From the NCBI RefSeq assembly GCF_017876295.1, contig NZ_JAGINT010000001.1, positions 1,488,001-1,552,000 of the forward strand: a DNA stretch of 64,000 nucleotides. The letters run 5' to 3'. Positions 31,896 through 41,202 of the stretch are shown here, one piece after another; the stretch's first letter is position 1; every line of letters starts with the position of its first letter. The translations under genes and the position numbers were made by a program. The notes beneath the pieces are model-generated. The model did not search any database. It saw only the letters and a program-made list of their open reading frames with translations, and was not told the origin of the DNA. This stretch comes from Kribbella aluminosa. Its GTDB lineage: Bacteria > Actinomycetota > Actinomycetes > Propionibacteriales > Kribbellaceae.

Positions 31896-34800
31896 CGCGG
31901 GTCGAGCTGAGGTCCACGTCGGAGCTGTGCGATCTGCTGGGGATTCCGTTCTCGGATCAGCAGCTGGCTGCTATTACCGCTCCGTTGGCGCCGGGCGTGA
32001 TCGTGGCCGGCGCGGGGTCGGGGAAGACGACCGCGATGGCGGCGCGGGTGGTGTGGCTGATCTGTACGGGGCAGGTGCAGCCGGAGGAAGTGCTCGGGCT
32101 GACCTTCACTAAGAAGGCGGCGAACGAGCTCGACGTCCGGATCCGCGAGGACCTGACCAAGGCGGGCGTACTCGGCTCGACGCTGCCCAAGGAGCAGTAC
32201 CCGATCCTCGCCGCGCACCTGCGCAGCAACATCCCGAACTGGGAGCCCGAGGAGCCGGGCGAGCCGGTCGTCTCGACGTACCACGCCTTCGCGGGCACGC
32301 TGATCGCCGAGCACGGGCTGCGGCTCGGCCTCGAGCCGGACTCGCGGGTGCTCGCGGACGCCACCCGGTTCCAGCTCGCCGGTCGCGTCGTACGCCGGTC
32401 CGCCGGGCCGATCCGGTTCGCGTCCCACCATGTGCCGACGCTCGTCAACAGCCTGCTCGCCCTCGACGGTGAGCTCGCCGACCACCTGCTCCGTCCGGAC
32501 GACATCCGCGAGCACGACGACGCCGTACGGCTGGAGGTCGCCGCCGCGCGGAAGCAGACTGTCGAAGTACGCAAGCTCGCCGAGACCGCGTTGAAGCGTG
32601 GGGAGATCCTGCAGCTCGTCGAGGAGTACCAGACGTACAAGGGGGAGCGCGGCGTCGTCGACTTCGCCGATCAGATGGCGCTCGGCGCGCGGCTGGCGGA
32701 GGAGTGCCCGGAGGTCGCGGCCGTCGAGCGCGCGCGGTACAAGGTGGTGCTGCTGGACGAGTACCAGGACACCTCCGTGTCGCAGCGGCGGATGCTCACC
32801 GCGTTGTTCGCCGCCGGTGACGGTCGCGGGCATCCGGTGACCGCGGTCGGCGACCCGTGCCAGGCGATCTACGGCTGGCGCGGCGCGTCCGTCGCGAACC
32901 TGGACGAGTTCCCGTCGCATTTCCCGCAGGCCGACGGCTCGCCGGCTTCGCGTTATGTGCTGAGTGTCAACCGCCGCTCCGGCAGCCGCATCCTCGCCGC
33001 CGCGAACCAGCACGCGGCCGAGCTGTACGAACGACACCCCGGCGTGATCCCGCTCGAGGCACCCGACAACGCCCCCGAGGGCGCGATCACCGTCGGACTG
33101 TTCGAGACGCGCTCGGAGGAGATCGAGTGGGTCGCGGACGCGATCGTCTCCGCCCACCGCACCCGCAACCGCCGCTGGAAGGACATCGGCGTCCTGATGC
33201 GGACGAACGTCGACCTCAGCGCGGTCCACGAGGCGCTGATCGCGCGCAAGGTCCCGGTCGAGGTCGTCGGCCTCGGCGGACTGCTCGCGCTGCCCGAGGT
33301 CGTCGACGTGGTCGCGACCCTGCAGGCCGTCAACGACCTCACTGCGAACGCCGCGATGCTGCGGATCCTGACCGGCCCGCGGTACCGGATCGGCCACCGC
33401 GATCTCGCCCTGCTCGCCAACCGCGCCCGGATGCTCGCCGACGCCGGCTCGCATCAGGCCGACGACCTGGTGTCCGCCCTGGATGCCGCCGTCGCCGGGA
33501 TGGACTCGACCGAGGTCAGCTCGCTCGCCGAGGCCGTCGACGATCCGGGGCCGCTGGAGTACGCGCCGGAAGCCCTGGTGCGCTTCAAGGAACTGTCGAC
33601 CGAGCTGCGCGAGCTGCGCGCGCATGCGGGCGAGCCGTTGCTGGATCTGGTCCGCCGGGTGATCAGCACGATCGGCCTCGACGTCGAGCTGACCGCGACC
33701 CCTGACCACGTCGACGCCGGCCGCCGCGACCACCTCGCCGCGTTCCTGGATGCGGTCGGCAACTTCGTGTCGACCGAGTCCGACGGTTCGCTCGACGGTC
33801 TGCTCGCGTACCTGGCCGCCGAGGAGGAGTACGCCGCCGGTCTCGATCTCGCCGTACCGAGCGAAGCCGATTCGGTGAAGCTGCTGACCACGCACCGGTC
33901 GAAGGGTCTCGAATGGCCGATCGTGTTCGTGCCGACGCTGGTGGCGAAGGTGTTCCCGTCGGACCGCGGCCGGGACAAGTGGACGACGAACGCGAAGGTG
34001 CTGCCGTGGCCGCTGCGCGGTGACGCGGACACGCTGCCGGACATCCACGACCTGACGAACGCCGGGCTCAAGGTGTTCGCCGACGAGTGCAAGGACATGA
34101 ACGCGCTGGAGGAGCGCCGGCTCGGGTACGTCGCCTTCACACGCGCGAAGGAGTTGTTGGTCGCGACCGGTCACTGGTGGGGCCCGACGCAGAAGCGGCC
34201 GCGCGGACCCTCGTCGTACCTGTCGGCGTTGAAGCAGCACGCCGGCGAGCGCGTGGTGGCGTGGGCCGAGCAACCCGACCTGTCGGACGAGAACCCGGAG
34301 CTCGCCGAGCAGACCCAGGCGCCGTGGCCGGCGCCGTACGACCGGGACTCGTTCCAGCGCCGTCTCGACTCGGCCGCCCTGGTGCAGCAGGCGCGCGCCG
34401 AGGGGCCGTCGCCGGATGCCGAGGAGTCGCTGCTGCTCGACGAACAGGCGACGGTCGCGCGCTGGGACTCCGAGCTCGAGCGATTGTTGTCGGAGGCAAG
34501 GGAAAGCCGGAGCCGGAAGGCGTACGACGTGACGCTGCCGGTTGCGCTCTCCGCGACCCAGCTGATGCGACTCGCGAAGGACCCGAACGGCCTGGCCGCG
34601 GACCTCGCCCGCCCGATGCCCCGCAAACCCAACCGGGCGGCCCGTTTCGGCACCCGCTTCCACGCGTGGGTGGAGAGCTACTTCGGCCAGCAGCTACTGC
34701 TCGACCCCGACGACCTTCCCGGCGCCGCGGACGAGGACATCGTCGACGACACGGACCTCACCGACCTGATGGACGCCTTCCGCGACGGCCCCTTCGGCGA

Positions 34801-35116
34801 CACCACGCCGTACGAGATCGAGGCCCCCTTCGCCCTGGCCCTCGACGGCCGGGTCATCCGCGGCCGCATCGACGCCGTCTACCAGGTAGTCCGCCCCGAC
34901 GGCTCCCGCGGCTACGACGTCATCGACTGGAAAACCACCCGCGGCGAAACCGCCGACCCCCTCCAACTGGCCATCTACCGAGTCGCCTGGTCCGAACTCC
35001 TCAACATCCCCCTCACCCAAATCACCGCCGCCTTCTACTACGTCCGCACCGGCGACATAATCCGCCCCGACTCCCTCCCCGACAAACAACAACTCACCAA
35101 CCTCCTGAACGGCTGA
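31892..35116 (+). CDS. adnB: AdnB: helicase-nuclease subunit for DNA-end resection
   Basis: 1074 aa. The motor domain has AGAGSGKTTAMAARV, LLDEYQDTSVSQRRM, GDPCQAIYGWRGAS, TTHRSKGLEWPIV and YVAFTRAKELLV. The nuclease module near the C-terminus has FGTRFHAWVESY (His), GRIDAVYQV and YDVIDWKTTRGE (catalytic Asp and Lys), with no Fe-S cysteines. It partners AdnA. The GTG at 31892 follows GAGGGGG. An in-frame ATG at 31793 would add 33 residues without likeness to the family. Strong synonymous shift to C-ending codons in the last 300 bp. Confidence 0.92.
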   Translation: MTRVELRSTSELCDLLGIPFSDQQLAAITAPLAPGVIVAGAGSGKTTAMAARVVWLICTGQVQPEEVLGLTFTKKAANELDVRIREDLTKAGVLGSTLPKEQYPILAAHLRSNIPNWEPEEPGEPVVSTYHAFAGTLIAEHGLRLGLEPDSRVLADATRFQLAGRVVRRSAGPIRFASHHVPTLVNSLLALDGELADHLLRPDDIREHDDAVRLEVAAARKQTVEVRKLAETALKRGEILQLVEEYQTYKGERGVVDFADQMALGARLAEECPEVAAVERARYKVVLLDEYQDTSVSQRRMLTALFAAGDGRGHPVTAVGDPCQAIYGWRGASVANLDEFPSHFPQADGSPASRYVLSVNRRSGSRILAAANQHAAELYERHPGVIPLEAPDNAPEGAITVGLFETRSEEIEWVADAIVSAHRTRNRRWKDIGVLMRTNVDLSAVHEALIARKVPVEVVGLGGLLALPEVVDVVATLQAVNDLTANAAMLRILTGPRYRIGHRDLALLANRARMLADAGSHQADDLVSALDAAVAGMDSTEVSSLAEAVDDPGPLEYAPEALVRFKELSTELRELRAHAGEPLLDLVRRVISTIGLDVELTATPDHVDAGRRDHLAAFLDAVGNFVSTESDGSLDGLLAYLAAEEEYAAGLDLAVPSEADSVKLLTTHRSKGLEWPIVFVPTLVAKVFPSDRGRDKWTTNAKVLPWPLRGDADTLPDIHDLTNAGLKVFADECKDMNALEERRLGYVAFTRAKELLVATGHWWGPTQKRPRGPSSYLSALKQHAGERVVAWAEQPDLSDENPELAEQTQAPWPAPYDRDSFQRRLDSAALVQQARAEGPSPDAEESLLLDEQATVARWDSELERLLSEARESRSRKAYDVTLPVALSATQLMRLAKDPNGLAADLARPMPRKPNRAARFGTRFHAWVESYFGQQLLLDPDDLPGAADEDIVDDTDLTDLMDAFRDGPFGDTTPYEIEAPFALALDGRVIRGRIDAVYQVVRPDGSRGYDVIDWKTTRGETADPLQLAIYRVAWSELLNIPLTQITAAFYYVRTGDIIRPDSLPDKQQLTNLLNG

Positions 35117-35331
35117 CCTCGACCCGCACGGGATCAACCGTGCGCGTGGTCGACACGATGACCTCAACAGCAAGCGCCAACTCCTCGACCCACCGCGTCG
35201 TACTGTCCTCGTACGGCACACCAACAGATCTGGGACCACCGCGCACCTACGTCCGGGCCGCGTCGAGGCCAGCAGTCGTGAATGCACCGGGTCCGATCGG
35301 GACCCTGCACCAGGCGGAGACCGTCGCGGGA

Positions 35332-35351
35332 GGGCAGATGAGCATCTGCCC
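35332..35351. terminator. Palindromic hairpin between adnB and the Uma2 gene
   Basis: GGGCAGATG-AG-CATCTGCCC, perfect 9-bp arms between two convergent genes. It can serve either strand. The 276-bp gap 35117-35392 otherwise shows no gene. Confidence 0.5.
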
Positions 35352-35392
35352 CAGGTTGCCCCGAGCGCCGGACTGCTCGCCGTGGTGAGTGG

Positions 35393-35941
35393 CTAGTGCA
35401 GTCGGAACAGGTCGGCCGGGACGATCCGCACCGGGAAGGGCATCGTCGCGTCGAAGATGTTCTCGCCGTGAACGACATCTCGCTCGACGTACGCACCGTC
35501 CATCAGTTCGAGCACGGTGAGGCTCTCTTTGTCCGGATCCAGGATCCAGTAGGAGCGAACGCCGGCCTGCTCGTAGACTCCCCCCTTCAGCAGGAGGTCG
35601 AGCATTCTCGAACTCGGGGAGAGAATCTCGACGGCGAGGAGCAGCGGCCTCTCGGCGTGCTGCGGATTTGTATCGCCTGGACCGCAAACCAGCACGTCAG
35701 GCTGCAACGAGCGCTCCGATGTCGGCTGGTAATCGAACGGTGCCTGGAAGATGTCCAGTCCGCCGGGCGACGCAAGTTTCAGCTGGAAGTGCAATTCTGC
35801 GGCAGCTCGCTGGTGGATCCGCGAGGGCCCGGGAGTCACGTACAGCCCACCATCGATGATCTCACGCCGCCTGCCGTCGTCGGGCGCGCTGTCGAGGTAG
35901 GCCAAGGTGTAGGGCCCCGACTCAAGTGGTTCCACGGACAC
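35393..35941 (-). CDS. Uma2-family PD-(D/E)XK nuclease-like protein
   Basis: A 182-aa protein with REIIDGGLYVTPGPSRIHQRA (N-terminal Uma2 signature with Glu and His), LQPDVLVC (catalytic Asp) and LAVEILSPSSRMLDLLLKGGVYEQAGVRSYWILDP (E-x-L and following helix). The family is a DUF820/Uma2 endonuclease fold abundant in cyanobacteria and actinomycetes, and its role is unclear. It is followed by a related gene at 36060, both on the minus strand. ATG start. The closing residues are FRLH. Confidence 0.85.
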   Translation of the reverse strand: MSVEPLESGPYTLAYLDSAPDDGRRREIIDGGLYVTPGPSRIHQRAAAELHFQLKLASPGGLDIFQAPFDYQPTSERSLQPDVLVCGPGDTNPQHAERPLLLAVEILSPSSRMLDLLLKGGVYEQAGVRSYWILDPDKESLTVLELMDGAYVERDVVHGENIFDATMPFPVRIVPADLFRLH

Positions 35942-36059
35942 AATGGTGCCTCCTTCTCGGTCACAGGACCAGCATGGCGCCGCGTGGTTGGTGGTTGGCG
36001 CCGTTTGGGCGATCTGCCCCGGGTTGCCCCGTGATCTGCCCCGTGATGCCCTGGTCTGG

Positions 36060-36554
36060 TCATTTGGTGAGGAGTGCGGGGATGAGAGTGATGGGAAAGG
36101 GGCGGGTGGTTTCGTGGGTCTCTTCGGACTGGATGACGGCTTGGCAGGTGTAGCCGGTGGGGGTTAGTTCGAGGACGGTCAGTTCTTGGCTGGTGGGGTC
36201 CAGGAGCCAGTAGGACGGGATCTGGTGGGTCTCGTAGAGGAGGCGTTTGAGGACTACGTCGGTGGTGCGGGTGGTGGGGGAGATGACCTCGACCGCAAGC
36301 ACGGGTGGATCGGTGACGGGGGCGTTGCGGTGGCAGACCAGGAGGTCGGGGCGGAGGGTGGTGGTGGGGGTCGGGCGGAACGGGAGGGATCCGTCGGTCA
36401 CCAGCAGGTGCGGTGGGCAGGCGTGTTTCAGCTGGACCATCAGGGCGATCACGGCCGCGTGGTGGGCGGGTGGTTGGGGTCCGGTGACCAGGAGGCGGCC
36501 GTCGACGATTTCGTAGCGGCGGCCGTCTCGGGTGGCTTCTGCTGTCGGCACCAC
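36060..36554 (-). CDS. Uma2-family PD-(D/E)XK nuclease-like protein
   Basis: A 164-aa protein with RRYEIVDGRLLVTG, PAHHAAVIALMVQL, LRPDLLVCH and VLAVEVISPTTRTTDVVLKRLLYETHQIPSYWLLDP, so the PD-(D/E)XK core (Asp, then E-V) is intact. It is clearly related to, but not a recent copy of, the gene at 35393. GTG start at 36554, with a second in-frame GTG adjacent. Function unknown. Runs of these genes often behave as mobile or selfish cargo. Confidence 0.82.
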   Translation of the reverse strand: MVPTAEATRDGRRYEIVDGRLLVTGPQPPAHHAAVIALMVQLKHACPPHLLVTDGSLPFRPTPTTTLRPDLLVCHRNAPVTDPPVLAVEVISPTTRTTDVVLKRLLYETHQIPSYWLLDPTSQELTVLELTPTGYTCQAVIQSEETHETTRPFPITLIPALLTK

Positions 36555-36590
36555 ACCAGCGTGGACTAGGTCGTCGTACCGCCGCTGGAG

Positions 36591-38279
36591 TTATCCACAG
36601 GGCAGTGGGTTGTCCAACGTGCCGACGAACTGCAAGGAGCCGGCGACGTCGGTCAGGTCGACCATCTGCTGGTTGTTGCGGAGCTGCAGCCGGTTGAGGC
36701 AGGAGAGTGCGAACGACGGTGCGAAGATGTCGTACTTCGCGAACGCCTCCGCCAGTTCGGGTGTCGCCGCCTGGTAGTCGCGGATCGACGACGCCACCAC
36801 CGCCCAGAACTCGTCCACGGTCAGCACTCCCTCGCGGTCCAGCAGCGGCGCGAGGAACCGGAAGATGCAGTCGAAGACGTCGGTGAAGATCGACAGCAGC
36901 TTCTCGTCGTCCGGTACGTCGGCCCGCACCCGCTCCGCCTCGGCCGGTACCTCGGTCGACGGACTCAGTACGGCGATCTCCTCCGCGATGTCCTTCATCA
37001 CGACCCGGATCGGGATCGCGTCCCGCAGTACCAGGATGAGGTTCTCCCCGTGCGGCATGAACACCAGCTCGTACGCGTAGAAGCTGTGCAGCAACGGGAT
37101 CAGGTACGCGTCGACGTACGCCCGTACCCAGTCCGCCGGCGCCAACCCGGATGCGCGCACCAACGCGGCCGCCAACGAAGCACCATGCCGATCGACGTGC
37201 AGCAACGACGCCATCGTCGCCAGCCGTTCGCCGGGCTCCAGCGACGGCAGCGGGCTTTCCCGCCAGAGCGCAGACAGCATCTTCCGGTACGGCGACGTGG
37301 TGTCCGTCGCGTTCTCGTAGTACCGGTTGTGGTACCCGACCGCGGCGATCTCCCGCAGCACGCTGAACCCGTACCGCTTGAAAACAAGGTCGTTCGAGAC
37401 GACCGCATGCACCCAGTCGTTGATCGCCGGCGTCGCGGCCATGTACGACGGCGACAGCCCGCGCATGAATCCCATGTTCAGCACCGACAACGCGGTCTTC
37501 ACGTAGCACCGGGCCGGATCCGACCGGTTGAAGAACGTCCGGATCGACTGCTGCGGTTGATAGACATCCTCCGTCGATCCGAGATGAACGATATGCCGCA
37601 AAGCAATGTCGGCCGCGAACGTGATCGAGGTCTTGTTGTCCCACTGCCACGGATGAACGGGCATGTACACGTAGTCACCAGGATCGGCGGCCGCGGCGAA
37701 CCGCGCAAGCACGTCCGCACCCAACTCCGACCGCTGCAACTCGTCGAACGTCAACGACGAGCTGCAGGACACCGTTGTCCGGTCCCGCCGGGTCGCGATC
37801 CACGTCAGCTGCACGCCCGCGCCGGTCTCGGGCGCATACGCGAGATAGTCCGACAGCCCGAACCCGAGCCGCCCGTTGTTCGCCACGAAACACGGATGCC
37901 CTTCGGTCATCGCGGCCTCGATCGTCTGGAAGTCCGCGCCGACCAGGTCCGCCGCGGTCAGATCGGGTTTCGACAACTTGTACGCCGCCGACGCCAGCGT
38001 GCTGCTGATCTCCTCCAGGTACACGGGCAGCATCTCGCGCCGGATCCCGAGCTCCTCATGGAACTCGGTGATGAACTCCAACGCATCCACGGGTAGCCCG
38101 TCGTCGCGCACCACCGAGGAGATGTCCCAATGATTCAAGGGATAACGCCGGGCCATGAAACGGAACCGGCCGACAACGTACTCATTGCCATCGGCAACAG
38201 GCGAGAGAATGCGTTCGTGCGTGAACTCCGCCAGCGCTTTCCGCACCAATGCCTCGTTGACCACGGACCACGTATCCAT
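36591..38279 (-). CDS. NIS siderophore synthetase (IucA/IucC family, DesD-like)
   Basis: A 562-aa ATP-dependent ligase. AMTEGHPCFVANNGRLGFG (about residue 130) is the ATP-binding signature, and YMPVHPWQWDNK, KTALSVLNMGFMRGLS and FMPHGENLILVL follow in the canonical order. In DesD such enzymes join and cyclise N-hydroxy-N-acyl diamine units into desferrioxamine-type siderophores. The ATG at 38279 overlaps the acyltransferase stop (ATGA). The gene pair lies behind an iron box. No decarboxylase (DesA) or monooxygenase (DesB) gene is present in the window. Confidence 0.88.
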   Translation of the reverse strand: MDTWSVVNEALVRKALAEFTHERILSPVADGNEYVVGRFRFMARRYPLNHWDISSVVRDDGLPVDALEFITEFHEELGIRREMLPVYLEEISSTLASAAYKLSKPDLTAADLVGADFQTIEAAMTEGHPCFVANNGRLGFGLSDYLAYAPETGAGVQLTWIATRRDRTTVSCSSSLTFDELQRSELGADVLARFAAAADPGDYVYMPVHPWQWDNKTSITFAADIALRHIVHLGSTEDVYQPQQSIRTFFNRSDPARCYVKTALSVLNMGFMRGLSPSYMAATPAINDWVHAVVSNDLVFKRYGFSVLREIAAVGYHNRYYENATDTTSPYRKMLSALWRESPLPSLEPGERLATMASLLHVDRHGASLAAALVRASGLAPADWVRAYVDAYLIPLLHSFYAYELVFMPHGENLILVLRDAIPIRVVMKDIAEEIAVLSPSTEVPAEAERVRADVPDDEKLLSIFTDVFDCIFRFLAPLLDREGVLTVDEFWAVVASSIRDYQAATPELAEAFAKYDIFAPSFALSCLNRLQLRNNQQMVDLTDVAGSLQFVGTLDNPLPCG

Positions 38280-38866
38280 CAGCCGGCCTCGTTCATCCGC
38301 AGCGCGTCGGCGTACTGGTCCCGCGTGCAGAAACTCAACCACGCCTGCTTGTCCGGCAACGCCACGATGCTGTGCTTGCGGAATCCCATCCGCGCATTCA
38401 GCGCCTGGATCTTCGAGTTCCGTACGTCGGGTTCGACCACCACCCGATCCACCAGCGGATCGCTGAACAGGCTGTCCATGATCGTCTCGAACACCGCACC
38501 GGTGAATCCGGCGATCGGCGCGACCGGCGGCCCGACCAGTACGTGCATCCCGACATCGCCCGGCGCTACGTCGTACACCTGACCGACTGGGTCGTGCGCC
38601 GGCGCGTACCGCTCCATCAGGAACGCGGGCCGCCCGTCGTGCTCGCCGAGGAACGCGCGGTGATGCCCAGTCGCGGCGATCCGCTGGTACTCCGCGTGCA
38701 CGTCGGCGACCGACGCGTTCAGCAGCCCCCAGTACCGCGCGTACGGCTGGGTGACCCAGCTGTGCAGCGTGCGTACGTCGGCGCCGAGGTCGAACGGCCG
38801 GAGGCTGAGGGTGCCGAGTCCGGCGACGAACCGCCGGTGCGTCGGCTCGGGCAGTGCTCTGGGCAT
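38279..38866 (-). CDS. Siderophore GNAT-type acyltransferase (DesC-like)
   Basis: A 195-aa protein of the AlcB/RhbD/DesC group. GLGTLSLRPFDLGADVRTLHSWVTQ is the usual beginning, FLMERYAPAHDPVGQVYDV and GDVGMHVLVGPP are in the core, and DRVVVEPDVRNSKIQALNARMGF is the acetyl-CoA-binding end. It would acylate a hydroxylated diamine for the synthetase encoded just downstream. An iron box lies 24 bp before the start. ATG at 38866 with GGAGTTGC just upstream. Confidence 0.87.
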   Translation of the reverse strand: MPRALPEPTHRRFVAGLGTLSLRPFDLGADVRTLHSWVTQPYARYWGLLNASVADVHAEYQRIAATGHHRAFLGEHDGRPAFLMERYAPAHDPVGQVYDVAPGDVGMHVLVGPPVAPIAGFTGAVFETIMDSLFSDPLVDRVVVEPDVRNSKIQALNARMGFRKHSIVALPDKQAWLSFCTRDQYADALRMNEAG

Positions 38867-38889
38867 AGCAACTCCAATGGGCGGCGGAC

Positions 38890-38908
38890 TTAGCTAAGGC
38901 TTACCTTA
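38890..38908 (-). promoter_or_regulatory. Iron box (IdeR/DmdR-type operator)
   Basis: TTAGCTAAGGCTTACCTTA matches the 19-bp actinobacterial iron-box pattern TTAGGTTAGGCTAACCTAA at about 15 positions and keeps the dyad. It lies directly before the siderophore pair, so expression should be repressed by iron-loaded IdeR/DmdR1. Confidence 0.75.
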
Positions 38909-38973
38909 CTAAACGTCAGGGTGGATTCATCAAGTAGTCCGCGAGGCGGATGCGTCACACTGCGAGTCCTGCC

Positions 38974-38979
38974 TACCTT
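38974..38979 (+). promoter_or_regulatory. -10 box (TACCTT) of leaderless GPP34 gene
   Basis: TACCTT ends six bases before the ATG at 38986. No ribosome site. Confidence 0.4.
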
Positions 38980-38985
38980 GGTGAC

Positions 38986-39657
38986 ATGTTGATCGCAGAG
39001 GACGTGCTGCTGCTCCTGTACGACGACCAGACCGGCAAGCCGATCACCGGATCCCCCGGGCTGGACTTCGCGCTGGCCGGAGCGGTGCTGATCGAGTTGA
39101 CGCTGCAGCAGAAGCTGGACATCACCACGGAGGGCAAGGTCGGGCGGCTGCAGGTGCTGGACGGCGCCCCGACCGGTGACCCGATCCTGGACGAGCGCTT
39201 GTCGCACCTGGTCGACAAGCCGGGCAAGAAGCCCAAGGACCAGATCAAGCCGCTCTCCAAGCACCTGCGCGACCAGTTGCTCGCCAGGCTCGCCCAGAGA
39301 GGCGTACTCGAAGCAGAGCAGGGCAAGGTGCTCGGGCTGTTCCCCGTGACTCGCTGGCCGGCCAAGGATGCGCGGCACGAGCTGGAGGTGCGCGCTCAAC
39401 TGGAGAGCGTGCTCACCCAGGGCCTGGCGCCCGACCAGCGCACCGCTGCGCTCATTGCCCTGCTCAGTGCGCTGAACGTCGTACCGAAGGTCATCACCGA
39501 CTCGGTGGATACCCGTGCGCTCAAGCAGCGTGCAAAGGAGATCGCTGACTCCGACTGGGCGGCCGCTGCAGTCAAGAAGGCAGTCGCCGAGATGCAGGCC
39601 GCCGTAACAGCAGCCATCGTGGTTTCTGCAACCGCAGGAGCCTCAGCCAGCAGCTAG
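38986..39657 (+). CDS. GPP34/GOLPH3-family protein
   Basis: A 223-aa helical protein starting MLIAEDVLLLLYDDQTGKP, the family's hallmark, followed by GLDFALAGAVLIELTLQQKLDI and RDQLLARLAQRGVLEAEQGKVLGLFP. Eukaryotic members bind phosphatidylinositol-4-phosphate. Bacterial ones are common in actinomycetes and of unknown role. The C-terminus is Ala-rich. The last 15 bases overlap the convergent ligase gene. Confidence 0.87.
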   Translation: MLIAEDVLLLLYDDQTGKPITGSPGLDFALAGAVLIELTLQQKLDITTEGKVGRLQVLDGAPTGDPILDERLSHLVDKPGKKPKDQIKPLSKHLRDQLLARLAQRGVLEAEQGKVLGLFPVTRWPAKDARHELEVRAQLESVLTQGLAPDQRTAALIALLSALNVVPKVITDSVDTRALKQRAKEIADSDWAAAAVKKAVAEMQAAVTAAIVVSATAGASASS

Positions 39658-41202
39658 CCGGGCCTTGATGTCCGGCTTGACCACCTTGCCGACCTTGGAG
39701 CGTGGCAGGTCGGCCCAGACCAGGACCTCCTTCGGTGCCTTGACGCTGCCGATGCGGGCTTTCGCGAACGCGATCAGCTCGGCAGTGTCCACCGAAGCGC
39801 CCGGCTGCAGCTGTACGACGGCCACGACCCGCTCGCCCCACTTCTCGTCGGGCTGACCGATCACAGCACAGTCCTGGACGGCCGCGTGCGCCATCAGCGC
39901 CTGCTCGACCTCGGTGGAGTACACGTTGAAGCCGCCGGTGATGATCATGTCCTTCGCCCGGTCGACGATGTAGAGGTAGTTGTCGTCGTCCAGGTACCCG
40001 ATGTCGCCGGTGTGGTGCCAGCCGTAGGCCGACGCGGCCGCCGTGGCGTCGGGGTCGTGGTAGTACCCCTTCATCACCAGCGATCCGCGGACCACGATCT
40101 CGCCGCGTTCGCCGTGCGGCAGCAGCGCGCCGTCCGCACCCATGATCGCGACGGTGACCAGTGGTGCCGGCCGCCCGGCCGACGAGAGCCGATCGAGGGC
40201 AATGCTGCCCGCGGCATCGAAGTGCGCGGCCGGCGGCAACATCGAGATCATCATCGGCGCCTCGGTCTGCCCGAACAGCTGCGCCATCACCGGACCGATC
40301 CGGCGCAGCGCCTCCTCGAGACGGGCGACCGACATCGGCGCAGCGCCGTACCAGAAGCACTGCAGCGACGAGAGGTCCGTGGAGTCGAGCTCAGGCGCCG
40401 CCAGCGCCATGTAGATCAGCGTCGGCGGCAGGAACGTGTGCGTCACCCTGTGCCGCGGTATCAGCTCCAGGAACGCATGCACGTCGGGAGCGCGCATGAT
40501 CACGATCTCGCCGCCGGACGCGAGCACGGGGAAGCACAGCACGCCTGCTGCGTGCGTGAGCGGTGCCAGCGCCAGGTAGACAGGCCGCGCGCCGAACGGG
40601 TACCCCATGAGCGTCAGTGCGGTCATCGTCTCCAGGTTGGAGTTGCCGAGCATGACTCCCTTCGGGCGTCCCGTCGTACCTCCGGTGCCGACGATCATCG
40701 CCAGGTCGTCGGGGGAGGTCAGGTCAGGCGCCGGCTGGGACGCGCCCCCGCGGAACGCGTCCCAGCCGACAGTTCTCCGGCCAGCAGGGTGGGGGGTGAG
40801 GCCGGAGGTCTCTGCGTCGAGACACACGAAGGTGTGCACCTTCGGCAGTGCGTCCCGGATGCGGTCCACCAGCGGCGCGAACGCCGCCTGGTAGATCAGT
40901 ACTTCGCAGTCGAACTGGTCGAGCAGCTCCCGGTTCTCGGCCGCCTCGTTGCGCGGGTTGATCGGGCACCAGACCGCACCGGCCCGGCTGATCCCGAACA
41001 CGCAACTGAACGCCACCGGGTCGTTCGCCGACAGGATCGCGACCTTCCCGCCGGGCCGTACGCCGGTCGCCGCCAGCGCTCCCGCAACGACGTACGAGAG
41101 CTGCTGTACGTCGGCGTACGTGAGCGTCTCGCCGTCCGTGGTCAGACAGGCAGCGTCCGGCGCGAGCGAGGCGCCCTTGTCCAGGTACTCGACCAGTCGC
41201 AT
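39643..41202 (-). CDS. Acyl-CoA synthetase (AMP-binding, fatty-acid--CoA ligase type)
   Basis: A 519-aa ANL-superfamily enzyme. GTGGTTGRPKGVML is the P-loop (~residue 180), LFGQTEAPM the A5 motif, GWHHTGDIGYLDDDNYLYIVDRAKDMIITGG the A7-A8 hinge region, and PRSKVGKVVKP carries the A10 lysine. It adenylates a carboxylic acid and transfers it to CoA. The neighbours (saccharopine-dehydrogenase-like protein and SDR) suggest catabolism of a lipid or aromatic acid. The ATG shares one base with the stop of the upstream gene (TGATG). Confidence 0.88.
   Translation of the reverse strand: MRLVEYLDKGASLAPDAACLTTDGETLTYADVQQLSYVVAGALAATGVRPGGKVAILSANDPVAFSCVFGISRAGAVWCPINPRNEAAENRELLDQFDCEVLIYQAAFAPLVDRIRDALPKVHTFVCLDAETSGLTPHPAGRRTVGWDAFRGGASQPAPDLTSPDDLAMIVGTGGTTGRPKGVMLGNSNLETMTALTLMGYPFGARPVYLALAPLTHAAGVLCFPVLASGGEIVIMRAPDVHAFLELIPRHRVTHTFLPPTLIYMALAAPELDSTDLSSLQCFWYGAAPMSVARLEEALRRIGPVMAQLFGQTEAPMMISMLPPAAHFDAAGSIALDRLSSAGRPAPLVTVAIMGADGALLPHGERGEIVVRGSLVMKGYYHDPDATAAASAYGWHHTGDIGYLDDDNYLYIVDRAKDMIITGGFNVYSTEVEQALMAHAAVQDCAVIGQPDEKWGERVVAVVQLQPGASVDTAELIAFAKARIGSVKAPKEVLVWADLPRSKVGKVVKPDIKARLAAG

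Noticed and set aside
27271-34663. Very long minus-strand open frames opposite adnA and adnB
   Set aside because: They consist of Arg/Pro-rich sequence typical of the antisense of high-GC genes and contain no recognisable domain.
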